From SZAS-103 sp964449135 (GTDB lineage Bacteria > Pseudomonadota > Gammaproteobacteria > Xanthomonadales > Xanthomonadaceae): a DNA stretch of 39,088 nucleotides. Under the pieces are notes generated by a model, which made no database searches, was not told where the DNA came from, and saw only the letters and a program-made list of their open reading frames with translations. The stretch covers positions 1 to 39,088 of the forward strand of contig CAYUXZ010000027.1 in NCBI GenBank assembly GCA_964449135.1. Direction: 5' to 3'. Below are positions 7,987 through 16,726 of this stretch, piece after piece. The translations under genes and the position numbers were made by a program. Numbering within the stretch: position 1 is the first letter of the stretch; each line of letters begins with the position of its first letter.

Positions 7987-9963
7987 ATGCGCGGACTCAA
8001 CCCCGAACAGATCGCCGCGGTGCGCCACGTGGATGGTCCGCTGCTCGTGCTCGCGGGCGCGGGCAGCGGCAAGACGCGGGTGATCACCGAGAAGATCGCG
8101 CATCTGGTCCGCGAGAAAGGTGTCGGCCCCGCGCATATCGCCGCGATCACGTTCACCAACAAGGCCGCGCGCGAGATGCGCGAGCGCGTGGCGAAGCTGC
8201 TGCCCGGCGATGCGAGCGAAGGCCTGACCGTCTGCACCTTCCACGCGCTGGGCCTGCGCTTCCTCCACGTCGAGCACGCGCGCGCGGGACTGCGCCGCGG
8301 TTTTTCGGTGTTCGATGCGGACGATTCGCTCGCGCAGATCCGCGAGCTTGCAGGCGCAAACCTGAAGCCCGACGCGATCGAGGCGCTGCGCCAGCTCGTC
8401 TCGCGCGCGAAGAACGAAGGCCTTTCGCCGGAACAGGCCGAGGCTGCGGCGCACAGCCCGCGCGAGCGCGAAGCCGCGGGCGTCTACGCGCGCTACCAGG
8501 ATCGTTTGCGCGCGTTCAACGCGGTGGATTTCGACGACCTGATCCGGCTGCCGCTGCAGCTGCTCGAGAATGACGCCGAGCTCGCCGCGGCGTGGCGCGA
8601 ACGCATCCGCCACCTGCTCGTGGACGAATGCCAGGACACCAACGGCGCGCAGTACCGCCTGCTGAAATTGCTCGCCGGAACGCGCGGCGACCTGACCTGC
8701 GTCGGCGACGACGACCAGAGCATCTACGCCTGGCGCGGCGCGAATCCGGAAAATCTCGATGCACTTGCACGCGACTATCCCGCGTTGCGCGTAATCAAGC
8801 TCGAGCAGAACTATCGTTGCAGCGCGCGCATCCTGCGCGCCGCGAACGCGCTGATTTCGAACAACCCGCACGCGCACCCGAAGAAGCTCTGGAGCCGGCT
8901 CGACGAGGGCGCACCGATCCGCGTGTGGTCGTGCAAGGACGCCGAGGCCGAGGCGCAGCGCGTCGCCGGCGAGATCGCGTTCCTGCGCGAGTCGCGCAAG
9001 CTGCAGCCCGGCGAGTTCGCGGTGCTGTTCCGGGGCGGCCACCAGTCGCGGCCGCTGGAGAAGGCGCTGCAGCTGCTGCGCATTCCCTACCACCTCACCG
9101 GCGGCACGGCCTTCCTGGATCGCGGCGAAGTGAAGGATCTGCTCGCGTGGCTGCGCGTGCTCGCCAATCCCGAGGACGACGCGGCGTTCCTGCGTGCGAT
9201 TGCTGCGCCCAAGCGCGAGGTCGGCGCGACCACGCTCACGAAACTCGCTGAACTCGCGCGGCACGCGAACCTGCCGCTGGCGCGCGCGGCGATGCAGACA
9301 TCCTTGCTGAAATCGCTGCCCTCGCGCGGCGCGGCGGGACTCGCGGAATTCAACGGCATTCTGTCGCGGCTGCGCGATGATGCCGAGCGTTTGTCGCCGT
9401 CGGAACTGTGCCGGCAAACCGCAGTTCGCAGCGGCCTGCTCGGTGCGTTGCGCGCGCAATGCAAGGGCGAGGTGGATTTCGAGCGCCGCAAGGGACATCT
9501 GGACGAACTCGCCGACTGGTTCCGCAACGCCTCGCCGGCCGCCGGATCGCTGGCCGCGCAGCTCGCGCTGCTCGCGCACGCCGATCGCGGCGACCCCGGC
9601 AACCAGGTGCGGCTGATGAGCCTGCACGCCGCCAAAGGCCTGGAATTCCGCTGCGTCTTCATCGTCGGCTGCGAGGACGGCACGCTGCCGCACGAGGCCA
9701 GTCTCGACGAGGGCCGGCTCGAGGAAGAGCGCCGGCTGTTCTACGTCGGCATCACCCGCGCCAAGGAATCGCTGTATCTCTCGCACAGCCGCGAGACGAA
9801 ACGCTGGGGCGGCACCGAACAGCGCCGACCGTCGCGTTTTCTCGACGAGCTGCCCACCGCCGATCTGCACCGCGACGGCGAGGATCCCGAACGCGACGCC
9901 GCGCATCGCCGAGAGCGTGCGCGCGCGCAGTTCGACGCGATCGCGGCGATGCTGGGGGAGTGA
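7987..9963 (+). CDS. rep: ATP-dependent DNA helicase Rep (UvrD/PcrA superfamily 1A)
   Basis: A 3'-5' single-strand translocase that helps replication forks pass bound proteins and restarts stalled forks. 658 residues, close to the 673 of E. coli Rep. Superfamily 1 motifs appear in order: Q-motif LNPEQIAAV (4-12), Walker A LAGAGSGKTR (about 21-30), TFTNKAAREM (about 55), DEVQD-equivalent VDECQDTN (about 213), GDDDQSIYAWRGA (about 239), LEQNYRC (about 275), and late motifs SLHAAKGLEF and FYVGITRAKE. The opening LNPEQ, the HIAAITFTNKAAREM block and the C-terminus fit Rep better than UvrD. It begins at 7987 after an 89-base divergent gap from tdk. No clear Shine-Dalgarno is present. Confidence 0.96.
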   Translation: MRGLNPEQIAAVRHVDGPLLVLAGAGSGKTRVITEKIAHLVREKGVGPAHIAAITFTNKAAREMRERVAKLLPGDASEGLTVCTFHALGLRFLHVEHARAGLRRGFSVFDADDSLAQIRELAGANLKPDAIEALRQLVSRAKNEGLSPEQAEAAAHSPREREAAGVYARYQDRLRAFNAVDFDDLIRLPLQLLENDAELAAAWRERIRHLLVDECQDTNGAQYRLLKLLAGTRGDLTCVGDDDQSIYAWRGANPENLDALARDYPALRVIKLEQNYRCSARILRAANALISNNPHAHPKKLWSRLDEGAPIRVWSCKDAEAEAQRVAGEIAFLRESRKLQPGEFAVLFRGGHQSRPLEKALQLLRIPYHLTGGTAFLDRGEVKDLLAWLRVLANPEDDAAFLRAIAAPKREVGATTLTKLAELARHANLPLARAAMQTSLLKSLPSRGAAGLAEFNGILSRLRDDAERLSPSELCRQTAVRSGLLGALRAQCKGEVDFERRKGHLDELADWFRNASPAAGSLAAQLALLAHADRGDPGNQVRLMSLHAAKGLEFRCVFIVGCEDGTLPHEASLDEGRLEEERRLFYVGITRAKESLYLSHSRETKRWGGTEQRRPSRFLDELPTADLHRDGEDPERDAAHRRERARAQFDAIAAMLGE

Positions 9964-10039
9964 CACACTCAAGCAGTTGATCAACAGTGTCAGCAACCGG
10001 CCAGGAGCGGACGTTAGCAGTTGCGAGCTATCATGAACT

Positions 10040-10056
10040 GCGGCCTGCGTGGCCGC
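10040..10056 (+). terminator. short GC-rich hairpin downstream of rep (weak terminator candidate)
   Basis: GCGGCC (10040-10045) and GGCCGC (10051-10056) pair around a five-base loop, followed by TTAGCG. There is no clear T tract, so intrinsic termination is doubtful. It lies in the 121-base gap between rep and the next gene, in the leader of that gene. It could equally be a leader structure. Confidence 0.25.
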
Positions 10057-10084
10057 TTAGCGAAGGCGATCGTCTTCACAAAGC

Positions 10085-10600
10085 ATGAGAATCTTATTCT
10101 TCATTGGGCTTGCGATAGGAACACCTTTTTTCGGCGGCTGTACCACTGTACCCGCTGAAGATGTACAGAATGACCTGTATTGCCCTCTGACGCGTGCAGC
10201 TCTTTCATTCGCGGGACCGAACGTCAAGAATTGCGGCTTTGATCACTACGAAGCTTCTCTCAGGGAGCGTCTCGATCTTGCCGAGTGTGTCGCAAAGGCA
10301 AGAACAGAAGGCCACCCTGTTGCGTTTGGATACATGGGACACACTCCGGATTCTTTCATGTGCAGACTTGGAGTTTCACGCGCAGACAAACAATATTGGA
10401 CTGCGGAGTACGTACGCGACTTTTCGTTTCCCGCAACCGACCCACGAAGAGGACCCACAATTTTCGTGGGAAAGTGCTCTGACATCGTAATTAAACAGGA
10501 GGACTCGAAAGAGTCTGCGCCATTCACGGCGGCGAATTGCGTAGCTGATGACAATGCTTTCAGCTATTTCAAAAGAATCTCTTTCCCAGCCTCGCGTTAA
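10085..10600 (+). CDS. putative small lipoprotein, unknown function
   Basis: A 171-residue protein that I do not recognise. The first 20 residues (MRILFFIGLAIGTPFFGGCT) form a short signal peptide with a lipobox-like FGGC, predicting lipid attachment at Cys19 and export. Further cysteines occur at several points (YCPLT, NCGFDHY, ECVAKA, MCRLG, KCSD, NCVADD), so disulfides in the periplasm are plausible. GC content is clearly lower than in the flanking genes and codon use is looser, which suggests recent acquisition or weak selection. It stands alone on the plus strand between rep and the acid phosphatase. There is no good Shine-Dalgarno. Its coding status is supported by the signal peptide and uninterrupted frame only. 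Confidence 0.65.
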   Translation: MRILFFIGLAIGTPFFGGCTTVPAEDVQNDLYCPLTRAALSFAGPNVKNCGFDHYEASLRERLDLAECVAKARTEGHPVAFGYMGHTPDSFMCRLGVSRADKQYWTAEYVRDFSFPATDPRRGPTIFVGKCSDIVIKQEDSKESAPFTAANCVADDNAFSYFKRISFPASR

Positions 10601-10660
10601 GAGCAAACTAGGGCGATTCGAATGTCTCCTTCGGGTCGCCAGTGGTCAATGGTTCAGTCA

Positions 10661-10688
10661 TTGAGATTGCGTGATCACACGCTAGACT
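10661..10688 (+). promoter_or_regulatory. candidate sigma-70 promoter of the acid phosphatase gene
   Basis: TTGAGA (10661-10666) and TAGACT (10683-10688) are separated by 16 bases and match five and four positions of the sigma-70 consensus. Transcription would start near 10695, giving a leader of about 22 bases before the ATG at 10717. This is the best-formed promoter-like pair I saw; activity is inferred. Confidence 0.5.
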
Positions 10689-10716
10689 CCGGGCTTTCTC
10701 CGCTCCGGACCTCCGC

Positions 10717-11646
10717 ATGAAGCTCTCCCGTCTTCCGATTCCTGCCGCGCTCGCACTTCTGCTTGCTGTGTCCGTGGCGAACGCCACCGAAACGCCCATG
10801 CCCGCGACATCCGATGCGCCCGCACAAACGGATTCGTCGACGAAACCCGATGCTCCAGCTAAGCAGGATTCGGCCGCCCCCAACGACAACCTCAACGCGG
10901 TCGCGTGGCTGCAGACCTCGGTCGAGGCGCGGCTGCTGTACGAGCAGGCGTATCGCGCCGCGACCGATCGACTCGAGGCCGCCCTGCGCGACAAGCGCTG
11001 GGATGCGCTGCCGAAAGAGGAGCGCACGAACAAGTACGCGAAGCTCAAGCCCGCTGTCGTGCTCGACGTGGACGAAACCGTGCTCGACAATTCGCCCTAC
11101 CAGGCGCGACTGATCCGCGATGGCCACGACTACGACGAGGCGAGCTGGGCCGACTGGGTGCACGAGCGCGCGGCGCGCGCGCTGCCGGGTTCTCTGGCAT
11201 TCGCGAAGGCGGCCGCGAAGAAAGGCATTCGGGTGATCTATCTCTCCAACCGCGCGCAAGATCTCAACGACGACACGCTCGCGAACCTGCGCGCGCTCGG
11301 ATTTCCGGTCGCCGACGACAGCGTGTTCCTCGGCCTGGGCACCTACGTGAAGGACTGCGAGCAGAACGGCAGCGAGAAAACCTGCCGTCGCCAGCTCGTC
11401 GGCCACAATTACCGCGTGCTGATGCAGTTCGGCGACCAGCTCGGCGACTTCGTGCAGGTGCTCGCGAACACGCCCGACGGCCGCGCGGCGGCGATCGCGC
11501 CGTACGCAGGCTGGATCGGCGAGCGCTGGTTCGTGCTGCCCAACCCGACCTACGGCTCGTGGGAGCCGGCGCTGTTCAACAACGACTGGTCGCAGCCCGC
11601 GGGCGAGCGGCGGCGGCAGAAGATCCAGGCGCTGCGCGTGAAATGA
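10717..11646 (+). CDS. secreted HAD-family acid phosphatase (class IIIB, lipoprotein e(P4)-like)
   Basis: A 309-residue exported phosphatase, likely hydrolysing phosphomonoesters such as 5'-nucleotides in the periplasm. Residues 1-23 are a signal peptide (ALALLLAVSVANA). A Pro/Ala/Asp-rich linker covers about 24-58. The HAD motif 1 is VVLDVDETVLDN with Asp117 and Asp119, motif 2 is IYLSNR, and the late motif is GDQLGDF. Subclass IIIB features WADWVHERAARALPG and FLGLGTY are present. There is no lipobox, unlike e(P4) itself, so the product is probably soluble in the periplasm. It is followed after 89 bases by a lipoprotein gene on the same strand. Confidence 0.93.
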   Translation: MKLSRLPIPAALALLLAVSVANATETPMPATSDAPAQTDSSTKPDAPAKQDSAAPNDNLNAVAWLQTSVEARLLYEQAYRAATDRLEAALRDKRWDALPKEERTNKYAKLKPAVVLDVDETVLDNSPYQARLIRDGHDYDEASWADWVHERAARALPGSLAFAKAAAKKGIRVIYLSNRAQDLNDDTLANLRALGFPVADDSVFLGLGTYVKDCEQNGSEKTCRRQLVGHNYRVLMQFGDQLGDFVQVLANTPDGRAAAIAPYAGWIGERWFVLPNPTYGSWEPALFNNDWSQPAGERRRQKIQALRVK

Positions 11647-11735
11647 CCTCGGCGCTTGGCGGCGCGGCCGGCTGCCGTTATTGTGTGCGGCCGTCCCAGG
11701 CACTACCCTGCCGCCATCTTCCCGGGAGTTCCCCC

Positions 11736-12746
11736 ATGAAATCGCTGAAACTGCTGGCCCTGTCCGGCCTGGCCCTGCTGGCGCTGTCGGCCTGCACCGA
11801 GGACAAGAACCTGGCCTCGAAGGATCCGGTCACGTCCGTCAAGAACGTCGCCGAGGCCCTGCGCCAGAACGACTTCGACCGCCTCAGCCACATCGCGCTG
11901 ACGCCCGACCAGTACAAGCAGGTCGAGGCCCGCTACAAGGACGAGGCCGCGAAGAAGCCGGCGCCGACCGCCGAGGAAAGCAAGCAGTTCGCCGACCAGA
12001 TCGCGAAGTTCACCGCGCCCGACGCGGAGCAGAAGCGCTTCGAGGAGATCCAGCCCAACCTCGGCAAGATCAGCGCCTCGCAGCCGATGATGGCGTCCAT
12101 GTTCGAAGGCATCGCCGGCCAGGCGGTGAACGCGAACGACAAGATTTCCGCGGACGAGAAGAAGCAGGCGACCGACCTGGTCCACGCGATCTCCAAGTGG
12201 GCCTCGACCGCGCCGTTCTCCGATCCGGAGAAAGCCAAGCAGTCGATCAAGATCGTCGTGGACGCCGTCCGCGGCATGAACCTGACCACGCTGGATGCGG
12301 CGCGCAAGCTCGGCTTCGCCGACATGCTGACCAAGACCGGCCAGGGCGTCGGCGCGCTGCGCAAGGTCCTCGCCGTCTATGGCCTGGACACCGACAAGGC
12401 GCTCGACAGCGTGCAGGCGACCAAGAAGTCCGAGAACGGCGACGCCGCCGTGGTCACGGTGAGCTATACCCTGCTCGACGTGAAACTCACCGCCGACGTG
12501 CCGATGGTGAAGATCGACGGCCGCTGGTACTGCAAGAACGTGATCGACATGGTCAACGATTCGCTGAAGAAGCCCGCCGAATCGCCTGCGCCGCCGGTCG
12601 CGTCGGACACCATGCCGCCGCCCGAAGCGCCCGCCGCGAACGGCAGCGCCGCGATGCCCGCGCAGGACCAGGCGCCGGCGCCCGCAGAAGAAACGCCCGC
12701 GCCGGCGAGCGATTCGACCAGCGCCGGCGAGCCAGCGTCGCACTGA
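11736..12746 (+). CDS. lipoprotein of unknown function with Pro/Ala-rich C-terminus
   Basis: A 336-residue lipoprotein. The signal MKSLKLLALSGLALLALSAC ends in a classical lipobox (LSAC), predicting acylation at Cys20. The middle is helical and charged, rich in Lys, Asp and Gln. It contains VVTVSYTLLDVKLTADVPMVKIDGRWYCKN, split here as VVTVSYTLLDV and MVKIDGRWYCKN, a strand-rich block typical of NTF2/DUF4878-like lipoproteins. The last 60 residues are a low-complexity Pro/Ala/Glu/Ser tail. I chose the ATG at 11736, preceded by GGGAG; the longer open frame upstream is the antisense-type read-through of the phosphatase gene. The frame ends 52 bases before plsB. The function is not known to me. 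Confidence 0.85.
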   Translation: MKSLKLLALSGLALLALSACTEDKNLASKDPVTSVKNVAEALRQNDFDRLSHIALTPDQYKQVEARYKDEAAKKPAPTAEESKQFADQIAKFTAPDAEQKRFEEIQPNLGKISASQPMMASMFEGIAGQAVNANDKISADEKKQATDLVHAISKWASTAPFSDPEKAKQSIKIVVDAVRGMNLTTLDAARKLGFADMLTKTGQGVGALRKVLAVYGLDTDKALDSVQATKKSENGDAAVVTVSYTLLDVKLTADVPMVKIDGRWYCKNVIDMVNDSLKKPAESPAPPVASDTMPPPEAPAANGSAAMPAQDQAPAPAEETPAPASDSTSAGEPASH

Positions 12747-12798
12747 TTTCGCTGGTATCTTCGCGTGACGCGAACTGTCGCGTCACGCGAATCCCGAC

Positions 12799-15339
12799 AT
12801 GACGGAATCCGCCGTTTCCGCGTTGCCGTCACCGCGTTCCGCGCCGTTGTGGGCACGGTTCCTCGGCTGGCTGCTCGGGCCATGGCTACGCCTGCGCATC
12901 GAGTCGCCCGACGACGTCGCGCTGCTGCGCGCCGATCCGCGGCCGCTGTGCTACGTGCTCGAGCGCTACGGCCTGTCGAGCGCGCTCGTGCTCGAACGCG
13001 CCTGCCGCGAAGCCGGCCTGCCCTCGCCGCTGACGCCGCTCGCGGGCGATCCGCTCGGGCGCAAGCGCGCCTACATCGCGCTCGCGCGGCGACGCGCTTC
13101 GTGGTTCGGCCGGCCGCGCACGCGCTCGCATTCGGAAGGCCTGGAAAAACTGCTCGCGCGCCAGCGCGCGCAGCCCGACCTCGACATCCAGCTCGTGCCG
13201 GTGTCCATCTTCATCGGGCGGGCGCCGGACCGGCAGTCGGGCTGGTTCTCGGTGCTGTTCTCGGAAAACTGGGAATTGGTCGGCCGCTTCCGCCGCTTCC
13301 TTTCCATCCTGCTCAACGGCCGCAACACCATCGTCGAGTTCGCGATGGCGGTGCCGCTGCGCACCGCGCTCGCCGAAGATCTGCCGCCCGAGCGCACCGT
13401 GCGCAAGCTCTCGCGCGTGCTGCGCGTGCACTTCGCGCGCATCCGCGCGGCGGTGATCGGCCCGGATCTCTCGCACCGGCGCATCCTCGTGGACAAGCTG
13501 CTCGCGTCCGAGCCGGTGAAGCAGGCGATCGCCGACCAGGCGCGGCGCGACAACAAGCCGATCGAGGACGCCTGGCGCAAGGCGCACGCGATCGCGTGGG
13601 AAATCTCGGCCGACTATTCGCATCCGGTCGTGCGCTCGCTGTCGTTCATGCTCACGCCGTTCTGGAACCGCATCTACGACGGCGTGCAGGTGCACCATCT
13701 GGACACGCTCAAGGACATCGCGCCGGGGCACGAAGTCGTCTACGTGCCCTCGCACCGCAGCCACATCGACTACCTGCTGCTGTCCTACCTGCTGTATTCG
13801 CACGGCATCGTGCCGCCGCACATCGTCGCCGGCGTGAACCTCAACATGCCGGTGATCGGCTCGCTGCTGCGCAAGGGCGGCGCGTTCTTCATCCGCCGTT
13901 CGATCCGCGGCAGCGCGCTGTATTCGACCGTGCTCTCCGAATACGTCGCGCTGCTGGTCGGCGAAGGCTTCTCGCTGGAGTACTTCATCGAAGGCGGGCG
14001 CTCGCGCACCGGACGCCTGCTGCAGCCGCAGGGCGGCATGCTCGCGATGACGGTGCGCGGCTTCCTGCGCGAACCGCGCCGGCCGGTGGTGTTCCTGCCG
14101 GTGTACCTGGGCTACGAGAAGCTGATGGAAGGCAAGAGCTACCTCGACGAGCTCAGTGGCCGGCCCAAGCAGAAGGAGACCGTGTGGGCGCTGATCCGCG
14201 GCGCGCTCGGCATCATGCGCAACAAGTACGGCCGCGTCGCAGTGAGTTTCGGCGACCCCATCCTGCTCGACGACATCCTCGCAACGCACGCGCCGGACTG
14301 GCGCGAACGCCCGGTCGGCGACGACGAACGGCCGAAGTGGCTGCGCGAAGCGGTAGATGACCTCGCGCAGCGCATCCTCGTCAACATCAACCGCAGCGCC
14401 GACGTGAACCCGGTGAACCTGCTCGCGCTCACGCTGCTGTCCAGCCGCAAGCACGCGATGACCGAGAGCGACCTGCTCGAACAGCTCGCGCTGGGCAAGC
14501 GGCTGCTCGCGACGATCCCGTATTCGAATCGCGTGACCGTGACCGACATGGAAGCGCCGCAGATCGTCGCCTACGGCGAGGGCATCGGCATCCTGCAACG
14601 CACCGCGCACCCGCTCGGCGACGTGCTCTCGATGGACGACGAGACCGCGGTGCTGCAGACCTATTACCGCAACAACGTGCTGCACCTGTTCACCGCGCCG
14701 GCTTGGGTCGCGTGCTGCTTCCAGAACAACCGCAAGATGAGCCGCGCAGGCGTGCTGCGCCTGGGTCGCGCGTTGTATCCGTTCCTGCAGAACGAGCTGT
14801 TCCTGCCGTGGACGCCCGACGGCTTCGTCGAATCCCTGGAGAAGACGATCGCGCAGTTCATCGCCGAGGACCTGCTCGCCTACGACGCCGCGACCGACAC
14901 GCTCACGCGCGGACCCGGCCAGACCGACGCGGTGTTCCGCCTGCGCACGATCGCGCGCAGCCTGCAGCAGGCGTTCGAACGCTACTTCATCGCGATCGCG
15001 GTGCTGGTCAAGAACGGCCCGCGCACGCTGTCTGCCGGCGAACTCGAAACCCTGTGCCAGCTCACCGCGCAGCGTCTGTCGCTGCTGTACGCGCCGGCCG
15101 CGCCGGAGTTCTTCGACCGCACGCTGTTCCGCGCCTTCATACAAAAGATCCGCGAGATCGGCCTGGTGAAGACCGACGCCGACGGAAAGCTCGACTACGG
15201 CGACGAACTCGCCGCGTGGGCAAAGGACGCGCGCCTGATCCTCGGCCGCGAACTGCGCCACACGATCCTGAAGATCACGCCGGAAACCGCACGCAAGGTC
15301 GCGCCCGCGCCGCCGGCGTCCACGGACGGCACAGACTGA
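12799..15339 (+). CDS. plsB: glycerol-3-phosphate 1-O-acyltransferase
   Basis: Catalyses the first committed step of phospholipid synthesis, acylating sn-glycerol 3-phosphate at position 1 on the inner membrane. 846 residues against about 807 in E. coli. Acyltransferase motif I is SHRSHIDYLLL with His319 and Asp324 (HX4D). Motif II is GGAFFIRRS, motif III FIEGGRSRTGR, and motif IV VVFLPVYLGYEKLMEG. The long N-terminal region holds the expected ALVLERACREAGLPSPLTP and VPVSIFIGRAPD blocks. The first ATG at 12799 lacks a strong ribosome site but gives the normal N-terminal length. It converges with the small gene at 15361. Confidence 0.97.
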   Translation: MTESAVSALPSPRSAPLWARFLGWLLGPWLRLRIESPDDVALLRADPRPLCYVLERYGLSSALVLERACREAGLPSPLTPLAGDPLGRKRAYIALARRRASWFGRPRTRSHSEGLEKLLARQRAQPDLDIQLVPVSIFIGRAPDRQSGWFSVLFSENWELVGRFRRFLSILLNGRNTIVEFAMAVPLRTALAEDLPPERTVRKLSRVLRVHFARIRAAVIGPDLSHRRILVDKLLASEPVKQAIADQARRDNKPIEDAWRKAHAIAWEISADYSHPVVRSLSFMLTPFWNRIYDGVQVHHLDTLKDIAPGHEVVYVPSHRSHIDYLLLSYLLYSHGIVPPHIVAGVNLNMPVIGSLLRKGGAFFIRRSIRGSALYSTVLSEYVALLVGEGFSLEYFIEGGRSRTGRLLQPQGGMLAMTVRGFLREPRRPVVFLPVYLGYEKLMEGKSYLDELSGRPKQKETVWALIRGALGIMRNKYGRVAVSFGDPILLDDILATHAPDWRERPVGDDERPKWLREAVDDLAQRILVNINRSADVNPVNLLALTLLSSRKHAMTESDLLEQLALGKRLLATIPYSNRVTVTDMEAPQIVAYGEGIGILQRTAHPLGDVLSMDDETAVLQTYYRNNVLHLFTAPAWVACCFQNNRKMSRAGVLRLGRALYPFLQNELFLPWTPDGFVESLEKTIAQFIAEDLLAYDAATDTLTRGPGQTDAVFRLRTIARSLQQAFERYFIAIAVLVKNGPRTLSAGELETLCQLTAQRLSLLYAPAAPEFFDRTLFRAFIQKIREIGLVKTDADGKLDYGDELAAWAKDARLILGRELRHTILKITPETARKVAPAPPASTDGTD

Positions 15340-15360
15340 TCGCCGCGCGCAGCCACAGCA

Positions 15361-15567
15361 TCACGCGTCCAGATCGGGAATCAGCCGGCTCTCCAGCCGC
15401 GCGATCGAATCCTTGATCAGCAGCTTGCGTTTCTTCAAACGACGCAGTTGCAGCTCGTCCATGCGGATGTCGCCCGAGAGCCGCTCGATCGCGGCGTCGA
15501 GATCGCGGTGCTCGACCCGGAGCTGGTGTAGCTGGGCGACGATGTCGGCCGGATCGTAAGGCTGCAT
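15361..15567 (-). CDS. small YdcH/DUF465-like helical protein
   Basis: A 68-residue basic helical protein. The pattern DIVAQLHQLRVEHRDLDAAIERL followed by MDELQLRRLKKRKLLIKDSIARLE, in two blocks, is the helical hairpin of the YdcH family (DUF465). That family is widespread in proteobacteria and has no settled function. It is cytoplasmic, with no membrane segment. It lies between plsB (convergent, 21 bases) and ttcA (divergent). The size, strand and composition are consistent with a real gene. Confidence 0.88.
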   Translation of the reverse strand: MQPYDPADIVAQLHQLRVEHRDLDAAIERLSGDIRMDELQLRRLKKRKLLIKDSIARLESRLIPDLDA

Positions 15568-15662
15568 GGGATTGCGAGCCGTGGAGGATGCGCGACCAGC
15601 TTACACCGCGGCCCGCGATCCGCACGCGCTAAAATGGCAGGCCGTCCCCCGTTCGCGCCGAA

Positions 15663-16598
15663 ATGAACCTGCCCGCCGCTCCCGCCATTGACATTCCGCG
15701 CACCGCGCCGGATGCGGACGCGCGCGCGCAGCACGAGCGGCACAAGCTCGCCAAGCGGCTGCGCCACCAGGCCGGCCGCGCGATCGCCGACTACGGGATG
15801 ATCGAGGACGGCGACAAGGTGATGGTCTGCCTGTCCGGCGGCAAGGACAGCTACACGATGCTCGATGTGCTGCTGCAGTTGCAGGCCAGCGCACCGGTGC
15901 GTTTCGAGCTCGTCGCGGTGAACCTCGACCAGAAGCAGCCCGGCTTTCCCGAGCAGGTGCTGCCGGACTACCTGAAGTCGATCGGGGTGCCGTACACGAT
16001 ACTCGAGCAGGACACCTACTCGGTGGTCAAGCGCGTGATCCCCGAGGGCAAGACGATGTGCTCGTTGTGCTCGCGACTGCGCCGCGGCGCGCTGTACGCG
16101 CACGCCGAGAAGGAAGGTTTCACCAAGATCGCGCTCGGCCATCACCGCGACGACCTCGTCGCGACGTTCTTCCTCAACCTGTTCCACCACGCCAAGATTG
16201 CGACCATGCCGCCGAAGCTGCGCAGCGACGACGGCAAGCACGTGGTGATCCGCCCGCTCGCGCGCGTGAGTGAGCGTGACATCGCGGCCTACGCGGAGTG
16301 GCAACAGTTCCCGATCATCCCGTGCACGCTCTGCGGCTCGCAGGAAAACCTGCAACGCAAACAGGTTCGCAGGATGCTCGAGGCCTGGGAGCGCGAAGCA
16401 CCCAGCCGCATCGAGCAGATTGCGAACGCTTTGGGCGATGTGCGGCCCGCGCAGCTTGCGGATACAAAGCTGTTCGACTTCCTCGCGCTCGCGCGTCGCG
16501 GCGACGCACCGCTGCCGGATGCGCACGAGTGGCTTGCCGGCGAGTCGGCGCAAACAGCGATCGAAACCCCTCCCCCTCCGGGAGAGGGGCTGGGGTGA
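15663..16598 (+). CDS. ttcA: tRNA 2-thiocytidine biosynthesis protein TtcA
   Basis: Thiolates cytidine 32 of certain tRNAs, using ATP activation and an iron-sulfur cluster. 311 residues, the normal length. The PP-loop SGGKDS is at 58-63. The two cysteine pairs are Cys134/Cys137 (KTMCSLCSRL) and Cys222/Cys225 (PCTLCGSQEN). The blocks ALGHHRDD and PPKLRSDDGKHVVIRPL are family-specific. The last residues (PPPPGEGLG) and the stop codon lie inside the repeat element that starts at 16563, so the native C-terminus seems to have been replaced. The catalytic part is intact. A -10-like TAAAAT at 15630-15635 lies 28 bases before the start, with no matching -35. Confidence 0.97.
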   Translation: MNLPAAPAIDIPRTAPDADARAQHERHKLAKRLRHQAGRAIADYGMIEDGDKVMVCLSGGKDSYTMLDVLLQLQASAPVRFELVAVNLDQKQPGFPEQVLPDYLKSIGVPYTILEQDTYSVVKRVIPEGKTMCSLCSRLRRGALYAHAEKEGFTKIALGHHRDDLVATFFLNLFHHAKIATMPPKLRSDDGKHVVIRPLARVSERDIAAYAEWQQFPIIPCTLCGSQENLQRKQVRRMLEAWEREAPSRIEQIANALGDVRPAQLADTKLFDFLALARRGDAPLPDAHEWLAGESAQTAIETPPPPGEGLG

Positions 16599-16699
16599 GG
16601 GGGCTTTACGCGCGACATTCCCAAGGCAGCCATGAGATATCCGCAGCGATTCCCCCTCACCCGGCCTTCGACCACCCTCTCCCGGTGGGATAGGGTTTC
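16563..16699. repeat. imperfect inverted-repeat intergenic element between ttcA and rdgC
   Basis: The left arm (16563-16603) begins GAAACCCCTCCCCCTCC and continues through GGGAGAGGGG to GGGTGAGGGGG. The right arm (16651-16699) reads TCCCCCTCACCC through CCCTCTCCCGGTGGG to AGGGTTTC, and is close to the reverse complement of the left. The centre of about 47 bases is unrelated sequence. Elements with CCCTCACCC and CCCTCTCCC arms are common in many GC-rich proteobacterial genomes and look like small non-coding mobile repeats. The left arm encodes the last residues of ttcA. The element could also act as a large hairpin terminator for ttcA. Only one copy is visible here. Confidence 0.75.
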
Positions 16700-16726
16700 C
16701 ATACGACTCTCCTGCACGAGTAACGC

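Noticed and set aside
7954..9996. 680-codon minus-strand open frame across rep
   Set aside because: Shadow of the helicase gene with no recognisable domain.
10601..10716. Possible small RNA or gene between the lipoprotein and the phosphatase
   Set aside because: Only a promoter-like pair for the phosphatase gene could be supported; no terminator-backed transcript or frame was seen.
12886..15261. 791-codon minus-strand open frame across plsB
   Set aside because: Antisense shadow caused by high GC. The plus frame has all four acyltransferase motifs; the minus translation has none.
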